Shown here: positions 27,244-36,440 of the stretch, piece after piece
Position numbering within the stretch: the first letter of the stretch is position 1
Layout: each line of letters begins with the position of its first letter
Assembly: GCF_007830445.1 (NCBI RefSeq)
Contig: NZ_VLKR01000013.1
Location: 62,001 to 126,000 of the forward strand
DNA: 64,000 nt
Source: Sphingobacterium siyangense
GTDB taxonomy: Bacteria; Bacteroidota; Bacteroidia; Sphingobacteriales; Sphingobacteriaceae
Reading direction: 5' to 3'
Notes under the pieces: generated by a model
What the model was told of the DNA's origin: nothing
Databases searched by the model: none
Seen by the model: only the letters and a program-made list of their open reading frames with translations
Made by a program: the position numbers and the translations under genes

Positions 27244-27750
27244 ATGGCACTTATTTTACCTGTTTTGGATAAATCTCCATTGATAGCCGAAGAATGCTTC
27301 TTAGCACCTAATTCAACGATTGTAGGCGATGTAGAGATTGGGCATCACTGTTCGGTATGGTTTAACGCTGTAATACGTGGAGATGTCAATTATATTCGTA
27401 TTGGTAATTATACGAATATTCAAGATGGTGCTGTTATACATTGTACCTATAAGAAATGCGGTACAACGATTGGAAATTATGTAAGTATAGGCCACCAGGC
27501 TATGGTACATGGATGTATTTTGGAAGACCATGTACTCATTGGTATGGGAGCTATCGTTATGGATAATGCTATTGTTGAATCGAATGTTATTGTAGCAGCT
27601 GGAGCAGTGGTGTTAGAAAACAGCCGCTGTGAATCGGGATTTCTATATGCTGGGGTACCTGCGAAAAAGATAAAGGCACTTACTGAAGAGCAGAAAGATC
27701 TATTGCAGCAGCTACCACATAATTATGTTCTATACAGTTCTTGGTTTTAG
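27244..27750 (+). CDS. Gamma-class carbonic anhydrase family protein
   Basis: A 168-residue left-handed beta-helix protein with hexapeptide repeats (STIVGDVEIGHHCSVW, IRIGNYTNIQDGAVI). The three zinc-ligand histidines of the family are at residues 66, 84 and 89, so it may hydrate CO2 or act as a related metal-binding protein (YrdA/PaaY type). Length is typical of the short, cytoplasmic members. It follows nadB by 5 bases and ends at a terminator shared with the convergent Ig-like lipoprotein gene. Confidence 0.88.
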   Translation: MALILPVLDKSPLIAEECFLAPNSTIVGDVEIGHHCSVWFNAVIRGDVNYIRIGNYTNIQDGAVIHCTYKKCGTTIGNYVSIGHQAMVHGCILEDHVLIGMGAIVMDNAIVESNVIVAAGAVVLENSRCESGFLYAGVPAKKIKALTEEQKDLLQQLPHNYVLYSSWF

Positions 27751-27787
27751 CTTAATCGAATTAGCAGTGTTTTAAATTATTATTTTA

Positions 27788-27821
27788 GAATGGCCTCAGT
27801 TATTCTTTTTTGAGGCCATTC
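27788..27821. terminator. Terminator between the carbonic anhydrase and Ig-like lipoprotein genes
   Basis: GAATGGCCTCA / TGAGGCCATTC, an 11-bp perfect stem between convergent genes, overlapping the end of the minus-strand gene. Confidence 0.7.
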
Positions 27822-29479
27822 AATGAAAAACTATCTTTTTGTTCCCAATTAGCACGTATCGTAAATACTTTATTTAGATATATAACAGGTTCCGGAAAGG
27901 TTTTCTTTTCGACATCTCCGGTATCCCAGATTCCATTATCATTGTCGTCGCGAATTACACGTATGCTATACTTTCCTCCTGGATACTGTTTGTATACGAC
28001 GGTCGGATTGTTCATGTTTATTTTGTCGACGCGGTAGACTTTATCTTTTTTCTCATTGATTAACTCTACCAGATATGTTATATTGCTATCTAGATCTGTA
28101 AAATCAAATGTCAGATCCCCATAGTTTTCACTATCGTCATAAGTCAAATCCAGCTTTTTCTCTTTATTCTGCTCGCCAAAATAGCCTGTTATGGCGCCTT
28201 CTGTAAACTCAATTTGGTACTTTTTATCTTTTCTCCAATTATATCGAATATGGTAGATATTGCTATTCGCTGTATCAACGGCAAGTTGGTAATTGGTTCG
28301 GACCAATGAGTCTTCTTTGAATTTCAACTTGGTTTTATCTATATTCTTGATCGGTGTGAATGCAGATACCTGAAGGTGTGTAATCCGATCTACTCGCCCA
28401 TTATTCGGGGTAAAAATAGGATCAATTGTCTGCTCTATTTTTACATTCCCTTTTCTAATTAGAATGGTGTCCAATGGCCTTTCATTTTCTGTCAGAACCA
28501 GCTTTAGGGAGTCTATTTTTAAATTTGGAATAAACAAAGTAGCGGAGTCTGATGTATTTGAAAAGCGTACTATTTTATCCTTGTTGTTTACTTCATCATT
28601 TAGGATATTGAGTTTGGGTTTGTCCACTCGCCTGTTAAAAATAAGAAGTATACTTCCATTTTTTTCAAATTTCTTCTCTTGCGTTCTAAACTTTTTTGGG
28701 GTTCCTTTGAATATCTCCAAATTGATATTGTTTAAGTCTCGCGCTAGCACGATAGAGTCTTTTAGGAAACCTATTTCTTCATCAGCGCCATTATAGATCC
28801 TATCATTGTTCTTTTCTTGAAGTGCGTAAATGCGATAGGTTCCTTCTCTCAAATTGTTTAGTTTGTAATTGCCTGCAGTGTCTGTTGTCGTAAATATATT
28901 CGCTTTCTTCTTCCCGAAAATGGAATCTTGGCTAGTGGGGATCAATAAGACTTTAACATCTTTTTGGACCTCTTTGGTCACTGCGCTTTTTACATTACCG
29001 GATATACTGAGCGAATCTATTTTGTCTCCTGTTGCGAATACATAAGCATAATTGACCAGTGCATTTCCTGCGTTATAATCGACTAGTCCTTTACCGAAAT
29101 ATATGCTGTAAGTAGTATTTTTTTCGAGAGAATCAGGTAAGGTAATTTCTAGATTTTTTTTCTTGACCTTGAATTCTGGGTTACTCCCCATGTCTGGCGT
29201 AATACTGAATTCTTTTTGCTGATTTGCCAGTTTGATATACTCGTCGAAAGTGATAACTATTTTTTTTGCTGTAAAATTCTTCGAAAAATTCGTAGGACTT
29301 TCCAGTAGTATTTTCGGGGGAATGGAATCTTTTGGCCCCCCCGTAGGCTGTTGTATGCTCGCACATTGTATGGACAAGCCAATAAGTATAACAAACATGC
29401 TTAAAATAAGTAATCTTGTTTTTAAGCTACTTTTTAGCCTTTTTGAACCACTTTTATTTTCTTTTAAAGAAGTTGTCAT
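27800..29479 (-). CDS. Ig-like (Big_5) domain lipoprotein
   Basis: A 559-residue exported protein. A basic N-terminus is followed by a hydrophobic stretch and Cys39 (IQCASIQQPTGGPKD), a likely lipidation site. The PTGGPKDSIPPKI start and the KKIVITFDEYIKL segment are characteristic of a Bacteroidota family annotated as Ig-like-domain lipoproteins. The remainder is beta-rich with repeated Lys/Asp strands. An ATG at 29398 is an alternative start that trims the long basic leader. It is probably anchored to the envelope. Function is unknown; the gene directly precedes no obvious partner. Confidence 0.75.
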   Translation of the reverse strand: MTTSLKENKSGSKRLKSSLKTRLLILSMFVILIGLSIQCASIQQPTGGPKDSIPPKILLESPTNFSKNFTAKKIVITFDEYIKLANQQKEFSITPDMGSNPEFKVKKKNLEITLPDSLEKNTTYSIYFGKGLVDYNAGNALVNYAYVFATGDKIDSLSISGNVKSAVTKEVQKDVKVLLIPTSQDSIFGKKKANIFTTTDTAGNYKLNNLREGTYRIYALQEKNNDRIYNGADEEIGFLKDSIVLARDLNNINLEIFKGTPKKFRTQEKKFEKNGSILLIFNRRVDKPKLNILNDEVNNKDKIVRFSNTSDSATLFIPNLKIDSLKLVLTENERPLDTILIRKGNVKIEQTIDPIFTPNNGRVDRITHLQVSAFTPIKNIDKTKLKFKEDSLVRTNYQLAVDTANSNIYHIRYNWRKDKKYQIEFTEGAITGYFGEQNKEKKLDLTYDDSENYGDLTFDFTDLDSNITYLVELINEKKDKVYRVDKINMNNPTVVYKQYPGGKYSIRVIRDDNDNGIWDTGDVEKKTFPEPVIYLNKVFTIRANWEQKDSFSLNGLKKE

Positions 29480-29557
29480 AAAAAATAGAATATTGTCTTA
29501 AATCGCTTATTTTAAGCTATGTAATATTTTATATATAAGTATTTGTATATCAGTTGT

Positions 29558-31417
29558 TTAACTCATATGTACCATCAATACAGTGATATCGGAAGGTGAA
29601 ACACCCGAGATTCTTGAGGCTTGTCCCAGTGTACGTGGTTTTACCTTTGATAGCTTTTGTCTTGCCTCAATGGATAATGACGTTAGCAAGCTGTAGTCGA
29701 AATCAGGGTTTATTTCTCTATCTTCCATCTTCTTCATACGATTAACTATTTCCATTTCTTTATCGAAATAGCTTTCATATTTGAGATTGATCTCTGCTTG
29801 TTCGATGGTGTCGTTATCAAATTGGGATACATAATTTGCAAAGCCTTCATCTCCTTTCAGAATATCGTGGATACCAACTTGTGGTCTCGCAAGTACATTA
29901 CTCAACCTTGTTTTCTGAGGAAGAGCGCTCGAGCCAACTTCTGCTAATACTGCATTCATCTTTTCGACATTGGTTGAATTTTGTTTTAGATACTCAATTA
30001 TTTTAGTTGAGTTATCAATTTTGTCTTGCACTTTTTTGAGTCTTTCTTCTCCTACTAATTCCAATTTATAAGCTAATGGGGTTAGGCGAATATCAGCATT
30101 GTCCTGGCGCAAAAGTAGACGATGTTCTGCTCTTGATGTAAACATACGGTATGGCTCTTCAGTTCCTTTTGTTACGAGATCATCGACCAATACACCTATA
30201 TAAGATTCGGATCGTTTTAGAATAAGTTCCTTATCATCGTTGATGCGTTGATGCGCATTTATCCCGGCTAGGAAACCTTGAGCGGCGGCCTCTTCATAAC
30301 CAGTAGTCCCATTGATTTGTCCTGCAAAAAATAGATGTTTCACCAATTGGGTTTCTAGGGTTAGATCCAATTGCATTGGTGGAAAGTAGTCGTATTCTAT
30401 GGCATAACCTGGTCGGTACATCTTTGCATTTTCAAAACCAGGGATTAATTGCAAAGCTTTTAATTGTACATCTTCCGGCAATGAAGTCGAGAATCCATTG
30501 ACATAGATTTCTACTGTTTTAAAACCTTCGGGCTCCACGAATATCTGATGTCTTTCACGCTCGGCAAAGCGATTTATTTTATCTTCTATAGAAGGGCAAT
30601 AACGCGGACCCAATCCTTTGATGCGTCCCGTAAACATGGGTGATTTTTCAAACCCAGTACGAAGCATTTCGTGAACTTTATCGTTTGTGTAGGTAATCCA
30701 ACAACAGCGTTGCTCAGTAGGTATTTCTACATCTGTATAAGAAAACCGCCCTCTTTTTTCGTCGCCCCACTGTTCTTCCATTAATGCATAGTTGAGGCTT
30801 CTCCCATCTATGCGTGGTGGAGTTCCTGTCTTCATTCTTCCTGATTCGAAACCAAGGGAAACAAGTTGTTCGGTTAAACCTGTGGCTGCCTTCTCTCCTG
30901 TTCTACCGCCTCCAAATTTCTTATCGCCAATGTGAATTACACCATTTAGAAAAGTTCCATTGGTCAGTACCACAGCGTCCGATTCTATTTCTATTCCCAT
31001 CGAAGTGATGACACCGCAAGCTTTTCCATTTTTGACGATAACTTCTTTTACGGTATCTTGCCACATATCTAAATTTGGAAGAGACTCCAATTGTAACCTC
31101 CATTCTTCAGCAAAACGCATTCGGTCATTTTGTGTACGTGGACTCCACATAGCTGGACCTTTCGAAAGATTGAGCATTCGGAATTGAATGGTTGATTTAT
31201 CTGCTATGATACCAGTATATCCGCCCATAGCATCAATTTCTCTTACAATTTGTCCTTTTGCTACACCACCGATAGCGGGGTTACAACTCATTTGGGCTAT
31301 TACTCCCATATTCATTGTGATGAGTAAAGTGGACGAACCTAAGTTAGCTGCTGCCGCCGCTGCCTCACATCCGGCATGCCCCGCACCAACGACAATTACA
31401 TTATATTTTTTAAACAT
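29558..31417 (-). CDS. mnmG: tRNA uridine-5-carboxymethylaminomethyl modification enzyme MnmG
   Basis: With MnmE it installs cmnm5 at wobble U34 of several tRNAs, using FAD. The 619-residue protein has [19 protein letters not shown] at residues 9-27, [21 protein letters not shown]-type and [10 protein letters not shown] motifs, [15 protein letters not shown] and a C-terminal helical domain. Length is normal. mnmG (gidA) is a classic origin-neighbour gene in many bacteria, consistent with its place 4-6 kb from the inferred oriC. Two parS-like sites lie in the 93 bases just upstream of its start. Confidence 0.96.
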   Translation of the reverse strand: MFKKYNVIVVGAGHAGCEAAAAAANLGSSTLLITMNMGVIAQMSCNPAIGGVAKGQIVREIDAMGGYTGIIADKSTIQFRMLNLSKGPAMWSPRTQNDRMRFAEEWRLQLESLPNLDMWQDTVKEVIVKNGKACGVITSMGIEIESDAVVLTNGTFLNGVIHIGDKKFGGGRTGEKAATGLTEQLVSLGFESGRMKTGTPPRIDGRSLNYALMEEQWGDEKRGRFSYTDVEIPTEQRCCWITYTNDKVHEMLRTGFEKSPMFTGRIKGLGPRYCPSIEDKINRFAERERHQIFVEPEGFKTVEIYVNGFSTSLPEDVQLKALQLIPGFENAKMYRPGYAIEYDYFPPMQLDLTLETQLVKHLFFAGQINGTTGYEEAAAQGFLAGINAHQRINDDKELILKRSESYIGVLVDDLVTKGTEEPYRMFTSRAEHRLLLRQDNADIRLTPLAYKLELVGEERLKKVQDKIDNSTKIIEYLKQNSTNVEKMNAVLAEVGSSALPQKTRLSNVLARPQVGIHDILKGDEGFANYVSQFDNDTIEQAEINLKYESYFDKEMEIVNRMKKMEDREINPDFDYSLLTSLSIEARQKLSKVKPRTLGQASRISGVSPSDITVLMVHMS

Positions 31418-31428
31418 TTTTCTATTCT

Positions 31429-31444
31429 TGTTCCACGTGAAACG
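31429..31444 (+). promoter_or_regulatory. parS: parS-like site 1
   Basis: TGTTCCACGTGAAACG matches the ParB-binding consensus TGTTNCACGTGAAACA at 15 of 16 positions. It is intergenic, just upstream of mnmG, and the right part extends it into a second small palindrome, CCACGT-GAA-ACGTGG. Confidence 0.85.
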
Positions 31445-31482
31445 TGGTATTTTTATTTCTTTGTAAATTTACGTTTTCTTTG

Positions 31483-31498
31483 TGTTCCACGTGAAACC
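31483..31498 (+). promoter_or_regulatory. parS: parS-like site 2
   Basis: TGTTCCACGTGAAACC matches the consensus at 15 of 16 positions. It has the same orientation as site 1, with starts 54 bases apart. A pair of such sites in one short intergenic region is very unlikely by chance. Confidence 0.85.
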
Positions 31499-31510
31499 TC
31501 TGGTGAAATT

Positions 31511-33376
31511 TTACATAAAATCAGCAAGATATAACCATCTTTCGGATTTATCGTCTATCTGTTTTTGGATAGATTGAATTTCTTCCGCTAAGGAAGAAAG
31601 TTTTAGATGATCTGTTACCTGGTTTAGTTCCTCCGTTTTTAATGCTACTTGTGTTTCCAGTTTCTCGATTTCTTCTTCTAGTTTGTTATATTCCAATTGT
31701 TCCTTGTACGAGAGTTTTTTCTTTTCCTCTTTTACAATTGGCTTTACCTGTTCTTGGCTTATCCTTTTTTGTTTTTCCTTTTCTAATTTTTGAATTTCTT
31801 CCTGTTCAAGTTTAAAGTCGGCATAATTTCCATTGTATATCTGCACGATCCCCTTTCCTTCAAAAATGAAAAGTTGATCCGTCAATTTATCTAATAGATA
31901 CCTGTCGTGTGATACTAATATGAGTACTCCTTTGTAGTTGTCAAGAAAATCTTCCAGCACGTTTAATGTATCAATGTCCAAATCATTGGATGGTTCATCC
32001 AGGATTAAGAAATTTGGATTCTTCATTAAAACACGCATTAATTGAAGTCTTTTTTTCTCCCCTCCACTTAATTTGTTAACGAAACCAAATTGTTTTTCAG
32101 GAGGAAATAAAAAGTGGGTTAGCAGCTGTGAAGCTGTGATTACTTCCCCATTTGCCATTTCAATATAGTCTGCTATATTTTTTACAACATCTAATACTCG
32201 ATCGTTTTCATTTACTTCCAAACCTCCCTGTTTATAGTAGCCATATACTGTGGTTTCCCCTACTGCTATAGACCCTGTATCAGGTTTTTCTTCTCCCGTG
32301 ATTAAATTAAGAAAGGTTGATTTTCCAGTACCATTTTTTCCAGCTAGACCAATACGATCACCTTTTTTAAAGGTGTATGAAAAATCATGTATGATTTCCT
32401 TTGCTCCATAACGTTTGGCAACATGTTCTAGTTCGAGTATTTTTGAACCCTGTCTGCTTACTTTTACACTGAGTTGTACCGAGTCGTTTCCTTTAATTGC
32501 TTTAGATTTTTCTTCCAAGTCATAGTATGCTTCAATACGTGATTTGGATTTGGTACCACGTGCCTGTGGTTGACGACGCATCCACTCCAATTCACGGCGA
32601 AGTAGATTTCTGCTTTTCTCAACCATAACCGCATCAATAGTTTCGCGTTCGGACTTCTTTTCTAGAAAATAAGAATAGTTACCTTTATAGGTAAAGAGAT
32701 TGCCCCTATCCAGCTCTCGAATCTCAGTACAGATATTATCCAAGAAGTAGCGATCGTGCGTTACTAAAAGAACGGTTTTGCTACCTGTTGTTAGTAGTTT
32801 TTCTAGCCATTCAATAGTCTCTATATCCAAATGGTTGGTGGGTTCATCTAATATATAAATATCCGGATCGTCTATCAAAAGCTTGGCTAGCGCAAGGCGT
32901 TTTCGTTGGCCTCCTGATAAACTTTTGATATCTTGATGGAAATCCATAATGTTTAAACGATTAAGAATCGTCTTAATATTATGTTCATACTCCCAGGCAT
33001 TCAATGAACTTATTTTTTCTGTAAGATCTTCTAATTTTTTCTGATCGATATCAGTTTCCAATAACAGCTCCTCGTACTCACGGATAAGACGTTGTTGATC
33101 GTTGTCTGTACTATAAATAAAATCGTTGATTGATTTTAATCCTGTGAAATCAGGATCCTGTTCTAAGAAACCAATTTTTATACCTTTTTCTTTTACAACT
33201 TTTCCTGAGGTTGGTAAGATTCGCTCTGCTAAAATAGCGAGTAAGGTTGATTTACCTGTGCCATTGATTCCGACCAAGGCCACACGTTCTCCCTTCTGGA
33301 GACCGAAATGTAAATCTTTAAAAAGCCATCGATCATGGAAGGAATGGCTTACTTGTTCTGTAGCTAAAATACTCAC
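31511..33376 (-). CDS. ABC-F family ATPase (Uup type)
   Basis: A soluble protein of two fused ABC domains and no membrane part, which acts on the ribosome or on DNA-repair intermediates. First domain: Walker A GINGTGKSTLL (about residue 36-46), signature LSGGQRKRLALAKLL, Walker B IYILDEPTNHLD. Second: GKNGTGKSTFL, LSGGEKKRLQLMRVL, FLILDEPSNDLD. The C-terminus is a charged coiled coil as in Uup. The frame opens with GTG at 33374-33376 (MSILATEQVSHSF); no nearby ATG gives a better start. A leader of about 350 bases with inverted repeats precedes it. Confidence 0.9.
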   Translation of the reverse strand: MSILATEQVSHSFHDRWLFKDLHFGLQKGERVALVGINGTGKSTLLAILAERILPTSGKVVKEKGIKIGFLEQDPDFTGLKSINDFIYSTDNDQQRLIREYEELLLETDIDQKKLEDLTEKISSLNAWEYEHNIKTILNRLNIMDFHQDIKSLSGGQRKRLALAKLLIDDPDIYILDEPTNHLDIETIEWLEKLLTTGSKTVLLVTHDRYFLDNICTEIRELDRGNLFTYKGNYSYFLEKKSERETIDAVMVEKSRNLLRRELEWMRRQPQARGTKSKSRIEAYYDLEEKSKAIKGNDSVQLSVKVSRQGSKILELEHVAKRYGAKEIIHDFSYTFKKGDRIGLAGKNGTGKSTFLNLITGEEKPDTGSIAVGETTVYGYYKQGGLEVNENDRVLDVVKNIADYIEMANGEVITASQLLTHFLFPPEKQFGFVNKLSGGEKKRLQLMRVLMKNPNFLILDEPSNDLDIDTLNVLEDFLDNYKGVLILVSHDRYLLDKLTDQLFIFEGKGIVQIYNGNYADFKLEQEEIQKLEKEKQKRISQEQVKPIVKEEKKKLSYKEQLEYNKLEEEIEKLETQVALKTEELNQVTDHLKLSSLAEEIQSIQKQIDDKSERWLYLADFM

Positions 33377-33725
33377 GTTATATCACCCTAAATTATATTC
33401 AGTCAATTTACACGCCAAAACACTACCAGGAGGTTTCTTCTCTAGGTAGTTTATATCGTGTTGATAATCAATACTTTATTTATATATCTATTGATTATCA
33501 GTTATTTATATATTGAATCAATAATCGTTTTGATTGTTGACTAATTTAATCTATCGGGTGGCATACGATCAAATGCTAGCATTTACCATCGGGTAAAATT
33601 AGTATATCCCGAGGTTGGCATGTTCATTTGGAATGCTCGCAAAAATAAAGAAATAGTTTCTTATTCGATGCGAAAAAAGCATCGTTATTTGATTAATTGG
33701 CAATAATGATACTGCCTTGATAAAA
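33377..33725 (-). promoter_or_regulatory. Long leader of the ABC-F gene with inverted repeats
   Basis: 349 bases between apaG and the ABC-F gene without a gene. It has a perfect 12-bp inverted repeat, TGATAATCAATA (33462-33473) and TATTGATTATCA (33489-33500), with a 15-base spacer, and an ACTACC / GGTAGT hairpin (33422-33450) followed by GTTTTGG on the minus strand. ABC-F resistance genes in other bacteria are often controlled by leader attenuation; this fits but does not prove it. Confidence 0.4.
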
Positions 33726-34112
33726 TTAATTCAATGCGTAATCAGCTATCAGATTGAAACGTGGTATTTCAACTTGAAAGCTGCCGTTGTCCAGTGTTCG
33801 GATCATATTGTAATATCCTTCCATGAATCCGAATTCGCTATTGAGATTGCAACCTGAGGTATACTGATGAGTCTGGCCAGGTTCTATAATAGGTTGTTCG
33901 CCTACTACCCCTTCTCCAGATACCTCCCTATAGTCTCCTTTTGCGTCAAAGATTTTCCAATAGCGACTTATCAATTGAACCGTGTAATCGCTGAGATTTT
34001 CTATGCTGATATGATAAGCAAACATGAAATGTTCACGGTCCGGATTCGAATACTCTGATTGATAGATGGTTTCAACCGAGATTTTTACGCCTTCTGTAAT
34101 TTGTGTGATCAT
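33726..34112 (-). CDS. apaG: ApaG family protein
   Basis: A 128-residue single-domain fibronectin-like beta protein. The family pattern is complete: VSVETIY-type start, HFMFAYHISIENLSDYTVQLISRYWKI, GVVGEQPIIEPGQTHQYTSGC and a late MEGYYNM segment. ApaG is annotated as a Co2+/Mg2+ efflux-related protein, but its molecular role is not clear. It is a single gene divergent from the RsmI-like methylase. Confidence 0.92.
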   Translation of the reverse strand: MITQITEGVKISVETIYQSEYSNPDREHFMFAYHISIENLSDYTVQLISRYWKIFDAKGDYREVSGEGVVGEQPIIEPGQTHQYTSGCNLNSEFGFMEGYYNMIRTLDNGSFQVEIPRFNLIADYALN

Positions 34113-34249
34113 TTGAATGATGTTTATTGTTGCAATGAATATTTACGCTAAAATACTAATAATGAGTTTAAAAATCGAAATTATAATCATTTTAAAAGGT
34201 TAAATAATGCTAAGTTTAAAATTAGTATAGCCAAATGGACCTTAATTAG

Positions 34250-34257
34250 TAGGTTTG
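34250..34257 (+). promoter_or_regulatory. Putative -7 promoter element of the RsmI-like gene (TAGGTTTG)
   Basis: Matches TAnnTTTG and ends 4 bases before the ATG, so the mRNA may be leaderless. Confidence 0.5.
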
Positions 34258-34261
34258 TATT

Positions 34262-34972
34262 ATGGCAAATGGTATCTTATATTTAATTCCTGTTCCATTG
34301 AGTGATGACGCAGCTTTCCAATCGTTTACTGCATATTTAGTGGAAACAATCAATTCATTGGACGAGTATATTGTAGAAAATGAAAAAACGGCTCGTAAGT
34401 TTTTAAAACTTGCAGGTTTAAAGATTCCGCAGAGCGAACTAAAAATTCATGATTATGGAAAACATGCGCGGGATAAGGGAAATATAAACGACTTTTTGGG
34501 AGGCTTGAAACAGGGCAAAAATGTTGGTTTAATGTCTGAGGCAGGATGTCCTGGTGTTGCTGACCCTGGAGCTTCTATTGTAGCACGGGCACATCAATTG
34601 GGTATTAAAGTAGTTCCTCTTGTTGGACCAAGCTCTATTTTACTAGCGCTTATGGCTTCTGGATTTAGCGGTCAGAAATTTGCTTTTCATGGGTATTTAC
34701 CTATCGATAAAATTGATCGAGCTAAGGAAATTAAAGATCTCGAACAACAATCAGCACGCGAAAAGCAGACTCAGATTTTTATTGAAACTCCATTTAGAAA
34801 TAATCAGCTTTTGGCTGATCTACTAAAAATATGTAAACCTTCCAGCTTACTCTGTGTTGCATCAAATGTAACTGCAGCCGATGAAAATATCCAAAGTTTG
34901 ACGATTGGTGAGTGGAGAAAACGATCGTATGATTATCATAAAAAGCCTACTATTTTTTTACTTTATGCATGA
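34262..34972 (+). CDS. RsmI-like (tetrapyrrole-methylase fold) SAM-dependent methyltransferase
   Basis: A 236-residue protein of the TP-methylase fold, close to RsmI, which methylates the 2'-O of C1402 in 16S rRNA. Seen: LYLIPVPLSDDAAFQSFT at the start, GLMSEAGCPGVADPGASIVARAHQ (SAM-binding loop) and VVPLVGPSSILLALMASGF. It lacks the GNLEDITLRA segment of classical RsmI and is shorter, so it is probably a paralogue with a different RNA substrate. A TAnnTTTG element lies 4 bases upstream of its ATG. Confidence 0.8.
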   Translation: MANGILYLIPVPLSDDAAFQSFTAYLVETINSLDEYIVENEKTARKFLKLAGLKIPQSELKIHDYGKHARDKGNINDFLGGLKQGKNVGLMSEAGCPGVADPGASIVARAHQLGIKVVPLVGPSSILLALMASGFSGQKFAFHGYLPIDKIDRAKEIKDLEQQSAREKQTQIFIETPFRNNQLLADLLKICKPSSLLCVASNVTAADENIQSLTIGEWRKRSYDYHKKPTIFLLYA

Positions 34973-35176
34973 TGTTTTTATAGCTCCCCCCTACCCTATC
35001 TTCCTTGATGAAGTTTAGTTGAGAAGCTAAAAGCTGTTTTTATTCGATTGAATCATGTTTTATTAAAGTGAGTGAGTAGTCACATCTAATTTTTAAATAA
35101 AAATGTAAACTGGCTTATCTATACAGTTTCTGAACAGATTTTGTGAAGTGTCGAGGATGTTTTAATATATAACACA

Positions 35177-35932
35177 ATGAATTACTGTAAATTACTGTTT
35201 ATTATATTTTTCTTTTCATTAGTTGGATTCGGTAAAGATGTTTCTGCGCAGTCTTCTACGTATGTGATCGTCCATGGAGCTTGGGGTGGTGCTTGGCAGT
35301 TTAAAAATACTGCAGTTGAGTTAGCGAAGAAAGGAAATGCGGTTTACCGCCCTACACTAACAGGCTTGGGCGAGCGTTATCATTTAGCAGATACCTCTAT
35401 TCGATTGCAAACTCACGTTAATGATGTTGTGAATACGATCCTGTTTGAGGATCTTCATGATATTATACTGGTGGGACATAGTTATGGTGGTATGGTAATT
35501 ACGGCTGTGGCCGACAGTCTTCCGGATAGAATACGTAAATTGGTTTACTTGGATGCTATACTTCCGGAGGATCAACAATCTGTAATAAACTTAATGGGGA
35601 AATCTACTGCAGCAAATGGACTGCTAAGATTAGAAAAGGATGGTTATATTTTTCCTTTCTGGGTGAAGGACGTTAAGAGGTTTCCTAGAGATGTCCCCCA
35701 CCCGCTAAAAACAATGACAGATAAGATTAATTTAAAAAATCCGAAACGACTTAAGATCCCAAGTACATACATTTTGACTTATATGGATGATACAGCAATT
35801 GAAGAAGATGATTTTTACCCGTTTTATAAGAAGGCTAAAACCATGGGTTTTAAAACAATTGAATTTGTTGGAGATCATAATCCACAAATAAAAAAGTTGA
35901 AAGAATTAGTAGATTTGTTGGAACAGGAATAA
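35177..35932 (+). CDS. Secreted alpha/beta-fold hydrolase
   Basis: A 251-residue exported serine hydrolase: signal peptide (cleavage near VSAQ, residue 25), then the oxyanion region VIVHGAWGGAWQF, the nucleophile elbow GHSYGG and a late DHNPQ with the catalytic histidine; an acid residue is expected before it. HGAWGGAW plus GHSYGG resembles the plant methylesterase/hydroxynitrile-lyase-like group of small esterases. The substrate is not known. About 200 bases upstream are gene-free. The next gene follows 22 bases downstream. Confidence 0.8.
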   Translation: MNYCKLLFIIFFFSLVGFGKDVSAQSSTYVIVHGAWGGAWQFKNTAVELAKKGNAVYRPTLTGLGERYHLADTSIRLQTHVNDVVNTILFEDLHDIILVGHSYGGMVITAVADSLPDRIRKLVYLDAILPEDQQSVINLMGKSTAANGLLRLEKDGYIFPFWVKDVKRFPRDVPHPLKTMTDKINLKNPKRLKIPSTYILTYMDDTAIEEDDFYPFYKKAKTMGFKTIEFVGDHNPQIKKLKELVDLLEQE

Positions 35933-35954
35933 TAAATAAGCAATAAATAGTTCA

Positions 35955-36440
35955 ATGACGCAAGAGGAATTAATAAAAGAGTTAAGTAAGCCTGAAGTAA
36001 TTTATACCGCTATGGGTATTGTGGCTATACGTATTATTGTATGGCTTTTATTTGCAAATACAATTCGAAAGACCTTAAAATTGGTAGCCAAAGAAAATAG
36101 ATTAATGACGCCTAATCAATCTTGGTTAGTTGCCATTCCGCTGGTTAATATTTATTGGAATTTTCAGGTTGCGTCGCGTCTAAGGGATTCTTTGATCAAT
36201 GAATTTTATGATCGAAAAATAGCTGTGGAAGAAAATCCTACGTTTAAGAAAGGATCGCTATATGCATGGATTTACTTGGCCACAAATATTCCACTCCCGC
36301 TTTCCATTTCCGGTGTACTGATCATTATGCATTTTGTGACATTGGCTAATTATTGGTTTGACATTAACGCGAATAGAAGAATTTTAGAAGAACATAATAA
36401 ATTTAGAGAAAAGGAGGTAATTGTAGACCATGAAAATTAA
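35955..36440 (+). CDS. Small membrane protein of unknown function
   Basis: A 161-residue protein with about three hydrophobic segments: residues 15-35 (VIYTAMGIVAIRIIVWLLFA), about 50-65 (WLVAIPLVNIYW) and about 105-135. It does not match a family that I can name with confidence; the layout resembles DUF4328-like proteins. It overlaps the start of the Nif3 gene by 11 bases, so it belongs to the operon hydrolase - membrane protein - nif3 - zinc-ribbon protein. Confidence 0.6.
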   Translation: MTQEELIKELSKPEVIYTAMGIVAIRIIVWLLFANTIRKTLKLVAKENRLMTPNQSWLVAIPLVNIYWNFQVASRLRDSLINEFYDRKIAVEENPTFKKGSLYAWIYLATNIPLPLSISGVLIIMHFVTLANYWFDINANRRILEEHNKFREKEVIVDHEN

